From G963677445 sp963678275 (GTDB lineage Bacteria; Bacteroidota; Ignavibacteria; Ignavibacteriales; Melioribacteraceae), in NCBI GenBank assembly GCA_963678275.1, contig OY782765.1, positions 5,332,001 to 5,396,000 on the forward strand: a stretch of DNA of 64,000 nt. Reading direction: 5' to 3'. Positions 16,948 through 24,680 of this stretch are shown here, piece by piece. The notes under the pieces are model-generated. The model was not told where the DNA came from. It did no database searches and saw nothing but the letters and a program-made list of their open reading frames with translations. The stretch's first letter is position 1; every line of letters starts with the position of its first letter. The position numbers were made by a program, and so were the translations under genes.

Positions 16948-17065
16948 GGAAACCTTTTTTTTTGACATTGTTAAGATATTAGTCTTATATTCCGAGTACA
17001 ATTTTACAGCGCTAATGATAGCATCATTAGTTTGACGCCTCCGGGAAACCGGGGGCGTTTCTGTT

Positions 17066-17374
17066 TTAAAACCCCGGCTTAACCAGAATACTTTTCAGTT
17101 CGTCATCAATTACTATGGCATCCTTTACCAGTTCCATTAATTCTTCCACAATCTCTCCGATGGGCCGGTAAGTTTCGGCGTTATGAGTCTGGATGTAGCG
17201 CGAGGGTGAAATATTGTAATCGTTTTTAACAATTTCCTGTATGTCTACGATTTTCGAAAATTTATCTTCTTCTTTCCGGTTCTTAAATGTATCGGCAATT
17301 TTCTGGATGCCTTCTTCCGTGATATAACGCCAAGCATAACCTGCGCCAAAAACGTGCCGAAAGCTCCGTGACAT
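17066..17374 (-). pseudogene. hsdM: Type I restriction methylase (HsdM), C-terminal remnant
   Basis: Residues from about 17 on match the HsdM C-terminus: ITEEGIQKIADTFKNRK, then DIQEIVKNDYNISPSRYI and YRPIGEIVEELMELV. A full HsdM has about 500 residues; the catalytic NPPF domain is absent and the first about 16 residues (MSRSFRHVFGAGYAWR) look non-homologous. No hsdR is visible. With the damaged NYN and hsdS pieces it forms a dead type I restriction locus beside the intact four-gene operon at 17799-22975. Confidence 0.78.
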
Positions 17375-17798
17375 TTACAAAATTAATTTTAAAAACACAC
17401 CGTAACTCCAATAAAAACCGACGCTTTTTGGCGGCTGGTTGATGCAATTGTTCTACCTAAAAGACAGGGATGAGTTCCAAAGTCTCATGGTTTTATCTAA
17501 AGTATTTCAGTCTTACCCTTTTAATTTGCATTACAGTTGTAGTATCGGTTTTAATAATACCTAAGCTGGCAAAGCCAGAACCAAAAAGAAATTCAGAAAA
17601 AAAACGTTCTCGTTCTCGTAATCGTCCTCGTACTCGGCTTTTTTCTAAGGCGAATTTTTCGAGTACGATAACGAGTACCGCTTCGCTGAGTACGAGTACG
17701 ACTATTTAAATCAATTTACTCAATTCAATATTCTGCCATAAAAAGCAAGAATATTATTGTTAAGTCGCTTAATCTGCATTTTTTCACAGTTCCGTATT
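17375..17798. other. Gene-free spacer with low-complexity CGT/ACG tract
   Basis: 17600-17706 is built of TCGTACTCG / ACGAGTACG units that form imperfect inverted repeats. The open frame at 17470-17709 runs through this tract into Ser/Thr/Arg repeats and is not accepted as a gene. 17755-17798 is the region just downstream of the minus-strand operon; no strong terminator is seen. Confidence 0.55.
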
Positions 17799-19910
17799 TT
17801 AACCAAACATTCCTTTTTCTCTTTTTTTTACTCCAGATGCTCTACCCATTTTCTTCAATTCTAATTCCGCTTTCAAATTATTCTTAATATAGTTTTCTGT
17901 TTTAGCAACTCCATACGAAAATGATGAATTTTGTTCTTTTATCCAGTCGATTAATTCAGATATTTTGCAGTGTCCATTTTGTGCTACGTATTCAAGTATT
18001 AATTTTGAAAGATTAATTGTTGTGTCTTTAGTTATGTCATTTGTAACTACTTTAAATTTATCGTCTAACTCATTACCTTTAAGGTCTCTTTTGCCCAAAC
18101 ACTTTGTTTTATAATATTCCGTGCAACCAAAAAAATCACCATAATGATGTTTACGTAAGACCATATCTGCACCACATTGAGGGCACTTAAATATTTTTTC
18201 TGTATCATGTGAGGGTATTGTCTTTTGTTTTGGTTTTGCTTTATAATTTTCATTTATTCTTTTGTGGTTAGGTTTATCTTCAAATATTGGTTGGTGTTTA
18301 ATTACAACAGGCTCAATATTTAATGATTCATCTGAAATGGCATTATGCAATTTTTTCTGCACATCTTGATAAAAAATCTTAGTTTTTTCTAAATATTTTT
18401 CTTGAAACAACGAATTTGTCAGTGTTTTAGGTAAGGCAGAAAAACCAAAAATTGCGCCCCATAAACCTAATGCTATTCTATAGTCAGCAATTTTATTTTG
18501 TCTTAATGCCTTCATCAATTTATCAGGGTCTTCACCTTTCAGAATAAAAACTGCAATCGACTGTAAAATTTCACTACGATGATTTTTTATTTCAAAAGGT
18601 TGGAAATTTTCAATATTATCCAACAGACTGTTTAAGTAAACCCGTTCATTGCTATTTTTCCAATCCTCAATGAAGTCTTTAAGAGTTTGACCTATCTTTA
18701 AAGCAAGATTCATCTTTTCTTCCAGAAACGACTGAATATTAAATATTGGATAATCCAGTAGGTCGTTGATTACATTTTGATATAATTCTGCTCCTCTATT
18801 CTTGTATATATTATCAATAAACTGAGTGACTCTGTAATTATTGAAATTAACTGTAAATGAAGGGTCAGTTTTTTTTTCAACTCGTTGTTTTAATGTTGAT
18901 AAATATTTTATTATTCGTGATGATTTTGCTGAAATTAATTCACCAGAATTATCTTTATTTAGGTATTCGATAAAATTGTCGATTAAAAAAGATACCCTGT
19001 CATAAGATGATTTTTGTTGAATATTCAATTCCAACTGACTATAAAAACTGTCTTTACCAGATTTCATTTGTTTTAAGAACTCAATTAATTTTTGCTGTTC
19101 CTTAATTCCGCTATCTTCGAGATATATTGCTTTTATTAGTTCTTCGTTCGGTACGTTCTTGTTCCCATCTGCTGAGCCTACTTTTAATTTGAAGTCATGT
19201 AAATCATCTATTATCTGGCTATCTATTAAAGTTGATTTGTTTTTAGTATCAAAATCATCAATTAATTTTGTAATGGATATAAAATTCTCTTTAAGTGATT
19301 CTTGGTCATCAGAGGTTGATAGAATAAATCCTAAAAAATAAGCATAATAAAAACCTTTTAATCTGTTAAGTTTTGAGTCTAATTCAATTTGCTTTTGAAT
19401 CTCGGAGTCTGATAAATCTTTTAGTTTTGAAATTGTTGATTGATTCCACCGGAAAGAATTACTTGTTTTTTCCACTGATTGCATTTTTGATTCATAAACG
19501 GGTAACAGTTTTGTTTCAATACTTGGTTCTGCTTTAATTAGACAAGTTTTTTTGTGCTTTTCTGAAAAAAACAAGAATTGCACTTTATTTGGATGTAAGT
19601 ATATTGTTTTATAGATCTGAAAAATCTTTACTATATCACTTTGAGTGCTATTATTTATTATTTCTTTACTTAAAAGGCTTTCATTAATTTCAATTACCAT
19701 CGGGTAATCATCAAAATCAGATTCATCAATATTAAATAGTGGTACTTTATTATAGGCAATCAATGAATTAGCAAAAGGATTTGGTTTTACTTTTGTAAAT
19801 CTCTTATATCCAAAATTACGATTTAGATAAAAAGCCTCGGGAGATATTGATTCAGTTGCTAATATATTATTAAAGTTTAATGTACTTGTTGCAATATAGT
19901 ATTTTTCCAT
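17799..19910 (-). CDS. Unknown large protein with zinc ribbon and C-terminal helical domain (system gene 4)
   Basis: 703 residues, not recognised as a whole. The N-terminus (1-80; YYIATSTLNFNNILATESIS) is reminiscent of the opening of small-molecule-sensing or ADP-ribosyltransferase-like domains such as DarT, but no catalytic residues can be assigned. A long helical, Lys/Asn/Ser-rich middle (about 150-560) includes YRIALGLWGAIFGFSALPKT. A topoisomerase-type zinc ribbon follows (Cys576, Cys579, Cys596, Cys604; FFGCTEYYKTKC), then a basic, possibly winged-helix C-terminus (about 635-703). The zinc ribbon suggests nucleic-acid binding. It begins 2 bases after the helicase stop and is last in the operon. 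AT-rich coding suggests transfer. Confidence 0.8.
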   Translation of the reverse strand: MEKYYIATSTLNFNNILATESISPEAFYLNRNFGYKRFTKVKPNPFANSLIAYNKVPLFNIDESDFDDYPMVIEINESLLSKEIINNSTQSDIVKIFQIYKTIYLHPNKVQFLFFSEKHKKTCLIKAEPSIETKLLPVYESKMQSVEKTSNSFRWNQSTISKLKDLSDSEIQKQIELDSKLNRLKGFYYAYFLGFILSTSDDQESLKENFISITKLIDDFDTKNKSTLIDSQIIDDLHDFKLKVGSADGNKNVPNEELIKAIYLEDSGIKEQQKLIEFLKQMKSGKDSFYSQLELNIQQKSSYDRVSFLIDNFIEYLNKDNSGELISAKSSRIIKYLSTLKQRVEKKTDPSFTVNFNNYRVTQFIDNIYKNRGAELYQNVINDLLDYPIFNIQSFLEEKMNLALKIGQTLKDFIEDWKNSNERVYLNSLLDNIENFQPFEIKNHRSEILQSIAVFILKGEDPDKLMKALRQNKIADYRIALGLWGAIFGFSALPKTLTNSLFQEKYLEKTKIFYQDVQKKLHNAISDESLNIEPVVIKHQPIFEDKPNHKRINENYKAKPKQKTIPSHDTEKIFKCPQCGADMVLRKHHYGDFFGCTEYYKTKCLGKRDLKGNELDDKFKVVTNDITKDTTINLSKLILEYVAQNGHCKISELIDWIKEQNSSFSYGVAKTENYIKNNLKAELELKKMGRASGVKKREKGMFG

Positions 19911-19912
19911 AA

Positions 19913-20932
19913 TTAAAGCCTTCTACTAGGTCTACTTATTAATGAAGTTTCGTATAAATCAGACGGAATATTATTGAAAAATTTTGATAAGTTCCCTGAA
20001 TGCATTATAAACAATGAACGATAAGCGCGTGTGATAGCTACGTATAAAGCGTTTCTGTTGTCATTATATATTTGTTCACAATCAGGAATAAACACGACTT
20101 CAAATTGCAATCCTTTGCTACTATGATAAGTTGTAAGTTTTGGTAATGTGTTGCTGAAATCTAAATCCATGTTATTATCAAATTTTGCTTCAACTTCAAA
20201 ACCTTTAGAACTAAAATATTTTTGAGCATTTTCCACGTCAACATTTTTTTGAAAAAGTATGCCAACGTCGTCAAAGTGACCGTTACTAACCATTTCAATG
20301 ATTTTATCTAGTTGTTCGGACAAATTATTATATTTTAATATTTTAGGTAATTCAGTACCATCATTTTTGCAACGATCTTCCAATAGATCATCTGAATCGG
20401 TAATGTATTCAGCAAATCTGGCTATTTTTTTGGGTAGCCTATGGTTAAAACTTAATTCCATACTAGGGATTGAGGTAAATGAAGCAATATCCTCCATTGT
20501 AAGCGGATTTTCAATCCTAAAACCATGAATCTGCTGTGCACTATCACCAAACAAACTTAGAGCAACTGTCGCATTTGATTGTATTTGCATTAGGTCTTCC
20601 CTTGAAAAATCCTGTGCTTCATCGACGATTATAAAATCCGCATTTTTGTTAATTAATTTTTTCCATTGTTCAAAATGAACCACTCTATTACTTTCTAAGC
20701 CAATTTCACTAATACCATCTTTCATATATTGTTTAAGCGTTTTCGTAAAAAGTATAAAATAAAAACTACCAATATTCTCTTCTTGAATTTGTTTTACTCT
20801 GTGTAATGCAATTAAAGATTTACCACTACCAGCACATCCTTTAACAACAACTGGCTTATCTACTTTTTTTTGAAGTACTAAAACCTGATAATCATCAAGT
20901 TCTGATTCTTTTACATAAAATTCTCTAGGCAT
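19913..20932 (-). CDS. Compact UvrD-like superfamily 1 helicase/ATPase (system gene 3)
   Basis: 339 residues with the complete SF1A motif set: Q motif LDDYQ (12-16), Walker A GCAGSGKS (32-39), VDEAQD (103-108), GDSAQQI (129-135), NHRLPKKIA, TYHSSKGLQFEVVFI and YVAITRA. It is less than half the length of UvrD/PcrA because the 1B and 2B inserts are reduced. Such minimal forms may be translocases or ATPase switches rather than processive helicases. Third gene of the operon, 9 bases after the DUF1848 gene. Low GC compared with neighbouring host genes. Confidence 0.88.
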   Translation of the reverse strand: MPREFYVKESELDDYQVLVLQKKVDKPVVVKGCAGSGKSLIALHRVKQIQEENIGSFYFILFTKTLKQYMKDGISEIGLESNRVVHFEQWKKLINKNADFIIVDEAQDFSREDLMQIQSNATVALSLFGDSAQQIHGFRIENPLTMEDIASFTSIPSMELSFNHRLPKKIARFAEYITDSDDLLEDRCKNDGTELPKILKYNNLSEQLDKIIEMVSNGHFDDVGILFQKNVDVENAQKYFSSKGFEVEAKFDNNMDLDFSNTLPKLTTYHSSKGLQFEVVFIPDCEQIYNDNRNALYVAITRAYRSLFIMHSGNLSKFFNNIPSDLYETSLISRPSRRL

Positions 20933-20941
20933 GTGTACTCC

Positions 20942-21946
20942 TTAAATAATACTTTGTTTATTGATGTTGTGTTTCTTTAAATTTTGTTTTACCATACTCT
21001 CTGAATGATTAGCATAGCAGTAGGTGCAAAGATGATTGCATGTATTGTACATACCAATATCCTTACTCAATATACATCCACAAGCCATTCTTTGTCCTTT
21101 ATCCTTTAATCTTATGTTTTTTGAATAATCTCCTTCAAATAATGATAGGCTAGGATTATTAATGCCTAACCAATCCAAAATTGCTGGATCATTTTTACCA
21201 ATCTTATAGATTAATTCATCATCAATACACCTATTATGATCGATATCGAATTTATTTAAGTCAACCTTTTCGGCACAAGTTGCTAATGATAAGTTCCAAT
21301 TTTTATTGAGCGATACTATTCTTTCTGAAAAATTAATCATTTCTTCTTGAGTAAATTCTCTGTAGATATCTGTTTTTTTTGATAAGTTAGATTTTACTTT
21401 TTTATATGAATTTATATCTGCAAAACTAAAAACTAACTTTTCAGTGAATTTATGGATTAAGTCACCCACTTTTTTAATCTTTTCAATCAAGTCATCAATA
21501 GAAATGATATTGCTCAAAATCAAGGGATCAAAACGCCAAATTATTTTTTCTTTTCCGATTAGTTCTGATAGAGTCTTAAATGTTTCAATTCTTGTTTCGA
21601 GTTTTGGAACATTAGGTTCTAAATCCTCCTTTTCATAATCGTTTAATGTATACTGAAAATAATATTTTATCCCTCTTTTATCTATATGTTTTAAATGTGG
21701 AATCATTGGTTTTGGATTTTTTGACCAAAACACAATCACTTTGGTTTCTTTGAAAGAGACATATTGCTCTTTTCTGTTAAATGGATTTAACCAAGTAATA
21801 TAGTCTTTTTCAAGCCTGTTTATAAACCATTCTGAATAAAAGGCCGGAATATCCGTTGAGCGACTTGCAGAAATCACAATAGGAAATGTTGCTTCTACTG
21901 TTTCTCCTTTATCATTGATAATATTTTTCTTTCTCCAATTTTTCAT
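20942..21946 (-). CDS. DUF1848 family protein with C-terminal CX3CX2C motif (system gene 2)
   Basis: 334 residues. The N-terminus carries the DUF1848 signature ISASRSTDIPAFYSEWF, NPFNRKEQYVSF and VIVFWSKNPKP; the middle has YFQYTLNDY and IIWRFDPLI. Near the C-terminus, Cys289-Gly-Cys291 is followed by Cys303-X3-Cys307-X2-Cys310 in YNTCNHLCTYCYAN. CX3CX2C is the radical-SAM [4Fe-4S] signature, normally N-terminal, so the protein may be a permuted or divergent radical-SAM enzyme; this is inference. No biochemical function is known to me for DUF1848. It is 3 bases downstream of the methyltransferase gene and coupled to it. Confidence 0.85.
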   Translation of the reverse strand: MKNWRKKNIINDKGETVEATFPIVISASRSTDIPAFYSEWFINRLEKDYITWLNPFNRKEQYVSFKETKVIVFWSKNPKPMIPHLKHIDKRGIKYYFQYTLNDYEKEDLEPNVPKLETRIETFKTLSELIGKEKIIWRFDPLILSNIISIDDLIEKIKKVGDLIHKFTEKLVFSFADINSYKKVKSNLSKKTDIYREFTQEEMINFSERIVSLNKNWNLSLATCAEKVDLNKFDIDHNRCIDDELIYKIGKNDPAILDWLGINNPSLSLFEGDYSKNIRLKDKGQRMACGCILSKDIGMYNTCNHLCTYCYANHSESMVKQNLKKHNINKQSII

Positions 21947-21949
21947 AGA

Positions 21950-22975
21950 TTAAATCTCATAAGCATTTTGTGTATTACTTTTTGATGAAATCATAGTACA
22001 GTATTTTGGATTTCCAAAATTATCCCAACCAATTACATTTCCTTTATTCTGAACAACTGAAAGTAATTCCATGACAAATTCTTTTTTCCCGATGACTCTG
22101 TATGCAACTTTTGATTTATCTTTTATTCGTCGACTATGAGATATAAAAAACAAATTATTACTAAAACATTCCTGTTTGCAGATATAATCATTTTCAGCAC
22201 AACTTGTAGGAATCAGTGTTTTATAAGCATTATTATTTTGTTGGATAAAATTGCTGGTTTGTCTATTTAAAAGAATTGGCATATAATTTAAAGAATCTAT
22301 TTTAGTAGTAACATCAAGCATTAATAATAAACCTCTTGTATCTAGGTGTTTTACAAAGTGATTATAGTAATTGTAGTAAGAATTACTATCATTTGCAATA
22401 ACTTCATTTATCATTTTTGAAGAAATAATAAAATCAAAATTACTTTCTAGATGCTGTTTTGATTTCTCATATAAATCTGTTAATGTTTTAAATGTAATGT
22501 AATGGCAATTAAGACAAATATTTATACTAAGTTTCACTCTAAACTGCAAAATGATTTTTTCAAGTATTTTTAGTGCTTCATTGTTTCCGTCAATAGCGAT
22601 GATGTTAAAATTAACTTTTTGATGTAAATTTTCAAATAAGCTTAGTAAAAGTCCGGATAAATTTCCACCAGTACCAGAACCAACATCGAGGATATTTATT
22701 TCTTTTTTATCTTTGAGACATTTTTCAATATTTTTGTTCTGCAAAATATTATTAAAAATTGAATATGTCTCAGCGAAACTACGAGGGAAATACGTACCTA
22801 AATAAATCAAAACGTCTTTTTTTTTAAGATTTAGATTTCTGTTAAATTTTGCATAATCTGGAGCGAAGCTTGCACCTAATTTATCGAAAATATATGTGTC
22901 TAAAAAAGAGGGGAAAGTTATATCTTTTGAAACATCTTTAACATTATTTTTTAATTTCTGTTTCTCGTCATTCAT
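21950..22975 (-). CDS. SAM-dependent methyltransferase-like protein (system gene 1)
   Basis: 341 residues, class I methyltransferase fold. Motif I is ILDVGSGTGGNLSG (95-108), motif II region IIAIDGNNEALKIL, and an FIISSKMINEVIAND block follows where substrate specificity lies. The C-terminal part is Cys-containing (SCAENDYICKQECF) with ISHSRRIKDKSKVAYRVIG, somewhat like Rsm22-type rRNA methyltransferases, which bind a metal there. No NPPY motif is present, so DNA adenine methylation is unlikely; an RNA, protein or small-molecule substrate is more probable. First gene of the four-gene operon; repeated AGTATTCG motifs lie 20-60 bases upstream. Confidence 0.75.
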   Translation of the reverse strand: MNDEKQKLKNNVKDVSKDITFPSFLDTYIFDKLGASFAPDYAKFNRNLNLKKKDVLIYLGTYFPRSFAETYSIFNNILQNKNIEKCLKDKKEINILDVGSGTGGNLSGLLLSLFENLHQKVNFNIIAIDGNNEALKILEKIILQFRVKLSINICLNCHYITFKTLTDLYEKSKQHLESNFDFIISSKMINEVIANDSNSYYNYYNHFVKHLDTRGLLLMLDVTTKIDSLNYMPILLNRQTSNFIQQNNNAYKTLIPTSCAENDYICKQECFSNNLFFISHSRRIKDKSKVAYRVIGKKEFVMELLSVVQNKGNVIGWDNFGNPKYCTMISSKSNTQNAYEI

Positions 22976-22995
22976 AATGCTTTCAATAAATATTT

Positions 22996-23033
22996 AGTAT
23001 TCGAAATGCTTTTAATATGATCGAAAGTATTCG
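22996..23033. promoter_or_regulatory. Repeated AGTATTCG motif upstream of the four-gene operon
   Basis: AGTATTCG occurs at 22996-23003 and again at 23026-23033, 30 bases apart, about three helical turns. Both lie just upstream of the first gene start at 22975. They could form an operator that keeps the operon repressed; no regulator gene is next to it. Confidence 0.3.
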
Positions 23034-23158
23034 TTCGTGTAAATAGCTTTTATGTATTTGAATTGCAAGTCTGAAAAATATTTTAATTAATTTTATCTAT
23101 ACTTACTATACCTTTCCTTTTGAACTGATCGTAATATCATATGGGTAGAACAAATAAC

Positions 23159-23227
23159 AATTTCATACATTATTGCTCAAAAAAATATTGGCAACCATGA
23201 ATTTAGTAAGCAATAATGTATAAAATT
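23159..23227. repeat. 19-bp inverted repeat with 31-base loop
   Basis: The left arm 23159-23177 contains ATACATTATTGCT and the right arm 23209-23227 contains AGCAATAATGTAT. The arms pair at 18 of 19 positions. The loop includes AAAAAAATATTGG. It lies about 185 bases upstream of the four-gene operon. It could be a structured RNA, a small transposon remnant or an island boundary element. Confidence 0.5.
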
Positions 23228-23611
23228 CAGTTGGACGTAACCGCTGTCATTTTCACGGCTATGGGTATTTAATGCGGTTTGTTCTTTGTTTTATGTTTTT
23301 TACCATGGACAACTTGTTTTCTGTTTTTTTGTTGTGTTTTTATCAAAAATTACAGTAATTTTCTTCTACACAGCTCCGCCACGCAAGTCACATTACTCCT
23401 ATTTTGGCCAAGTAAAACATATTTAATCTATATCGTATAAAACAATCATTCGCTTTTTTAAGCGCTTATTACCCCAAAAACAATCAGTCATTCCTAAATT
23501 AGCGAATATTGGTTTTTTATGCAAGAAAATAAATTATGAATTATGAATTGTGAATTGTGAATGGGGTAATTAATTGTGAATGGTGAATTATGAATGATGA
23601 ATGGGAAAAAA

Positions 23612-23796
23612 TCTGAGTAAAAGTAGGAGTATGAGTAAGAGTATGATGACCGGAGTTGTAGTTTTATTGGCAGTATTCATTTGGTAATGAGGAGGCAAAA
23701 GAGGGGAGCGCTGCCGATGCCGATTTTTTAATCCTGTTCATCAATACAATCCTGTTAATCGTGTTCAATCTTTTCCTTGTGTCCTTTGTGGTTGAG
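23612..23796. repeat. Dispersed repeat family B, copy 1
   Basis: Shares with 23837-24027 and 24229-24374 an ordered series of blocks: GTATGATGACCGG, GTTTTATTGG, GAGGAGGCAAAAGAGG, CGCTGCCGATGCC, then CAATCCTGTTAATC. Followed by TTGTGTCCTTTGTGGTTGAGG. Too long and too variable between copies for a CRISPR array. Confidence 0.7.
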
Positions 23797-23836
23797 GATT
23801 TAATGAATTGTGAATTATGAATTATGAATTATGAAT

Positions 23837-24027
23837 GGAAAAAATAAGAATATGATGACCGGGTTTGTGGTTTTATTGGTGTTGTTCATTTTGTAGTGAG
23901 GAGGCAAAAGAGGATTGCGCTGCTGATGCCAATTTTTTTATCCTGTTTATCAATACTATCCTGGTAATCCTGTTCAAATCTTTGGCTTGTGTCCTTTGTG
24001 CCTTCTTTGCGCTCTTTGTGTTTGAGG
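23837..24027. repeat. Dispersed repeat family B, copy 2
   Basis: Same block order as copy 1 with small changes (GGTTGTTCATTTTGTAGTG in place of GCAGTATTCATTTGGTAATG-type wording), and a longer tail ending CTTTGCGCTCTTTGTGTTTGAGG, which is the inverse of the CGCAAAGAGCGCAAAGG element near 7388. Confidence 0.65.
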
Positions 24028-24048
24028 AAAAAATCTGAGTAAGAGTAG

Positions 24049-24233
24049 TCCGTAAGGAGTTAAATTCTACGCAAAATGGCAAAAATTTTATTTGACCATC
24101 AATTTACCGGGGAATTCTGTCGTCCCTGACGGGACTTTTTTGGGATTTTGAAGTTATCTTAAAGAAAAATTGCAGGTTCTTATCTCTTCACTCTTCACTA
24201 ACCACTTATTCTTCTGGCTTGCCAGTTTATGAG
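24049..24233. repeat. Dispersed repeat family A, copy 2 (inverted, short form)
   Basis: Read on the minus strand it matches 4571-4866 from ACTGGCAAGCCAGAA through AGATAAGAACC, CAATTTTTCTTTAAGATAA, GTCCCGTCAGGGA, AATTGATGGTCAAATAAAA to CATTTTGCGTAGAATTTAA. It lacks about 110 bp present in copy 1 between two direct 13-mers. Confidence 0.75.
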
Positions 24234-24374
24234 TATGAGTAAGAGTATGATGACCGGAGTTGTAGTTTTATTGGCAGTATTCATTTGGTAATGAGGAGGC
24301 AAAAGAGGGTAACGCTGCCGATGCCAATTTTTTTATCCTGTTTATCAATACAATCCTGTTAATCGTGTTCTTTG
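24229..24374. repeat. Dispersed repeat family B, copy 3
   Basis: Nearly identical to copy 1 over GTATGATGACCGG to CCTGTTAATCGTGTTC. It begins directly at the end of the inverted family A copy, so the two families are joined here. Confidence 0.7.
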
Positions 24375-24680
24375 TTGGGGCTTTGCGTTAGGTTTTTGCC
24401 GGGCGCTGTGGGACAATTGGGCGGGTTAGGTTTTCTTAGGTGAGGATATTTTATGGCTTTGTATGAAAAACACTGGAAAAATGGATTGTCGTTTTGGTCA
24501 ACAGTTTCCTTAAGGATTTAGAATAACTAAAAATAATGTATGTGCGCTACTGATTATTTATCCTGTTTATCAATACAATCCTGTTAATCCTGTTCTTCTT
24601 TGCGGCGGAATAAGGAACAGGCCGCTACATGGGTGGTTATGGAAGGAAGGGGCAACCACAAGGGTTGCCCGTACATTAAT

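Larger units (their letters stand above)
22976..24680. other. 1.7-kb gene-free, repeat-dense region
   Basis: No gene supported. Contents in order: the AGTATTCG pair, an inverted repeat (23159-23227), an AT-rich stretch to 23535, two TGAATT-type tracts, three copies of repeat family B, an inverted family A copy (24049-24233), and an isolated CCTGTTTATCAATACAATCC fragment (24557-24600). The density suggests a decayed or recombination-prone site between the transferred island and host genes. Confidence 0.6.

Noticed and set aside
17470..17709. 79-codon frame with a hydrophobic start
   Set aside because: The second half is Arg/Ser/Thr low complexity from the TCGTACTCG tract; no homology or ribosome-binding site seen.
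20942..21946. Spore photoproduct lyase
   Set aside because: Shares a CX3CX2C motif, but it is at the C-terminus, and the N-terminus matches DUF1848 instead.
21950..22975. DNA adenine methylase of a restriction system
   Set aside because: Motif I is a class I type and no NPPY/DPPY catalytic motif is present.
23612..24374. CRISPR array
   Set aside because: Repeat units are 150-190 bases, imperfect, without regular spacers, and no cas genes are near.
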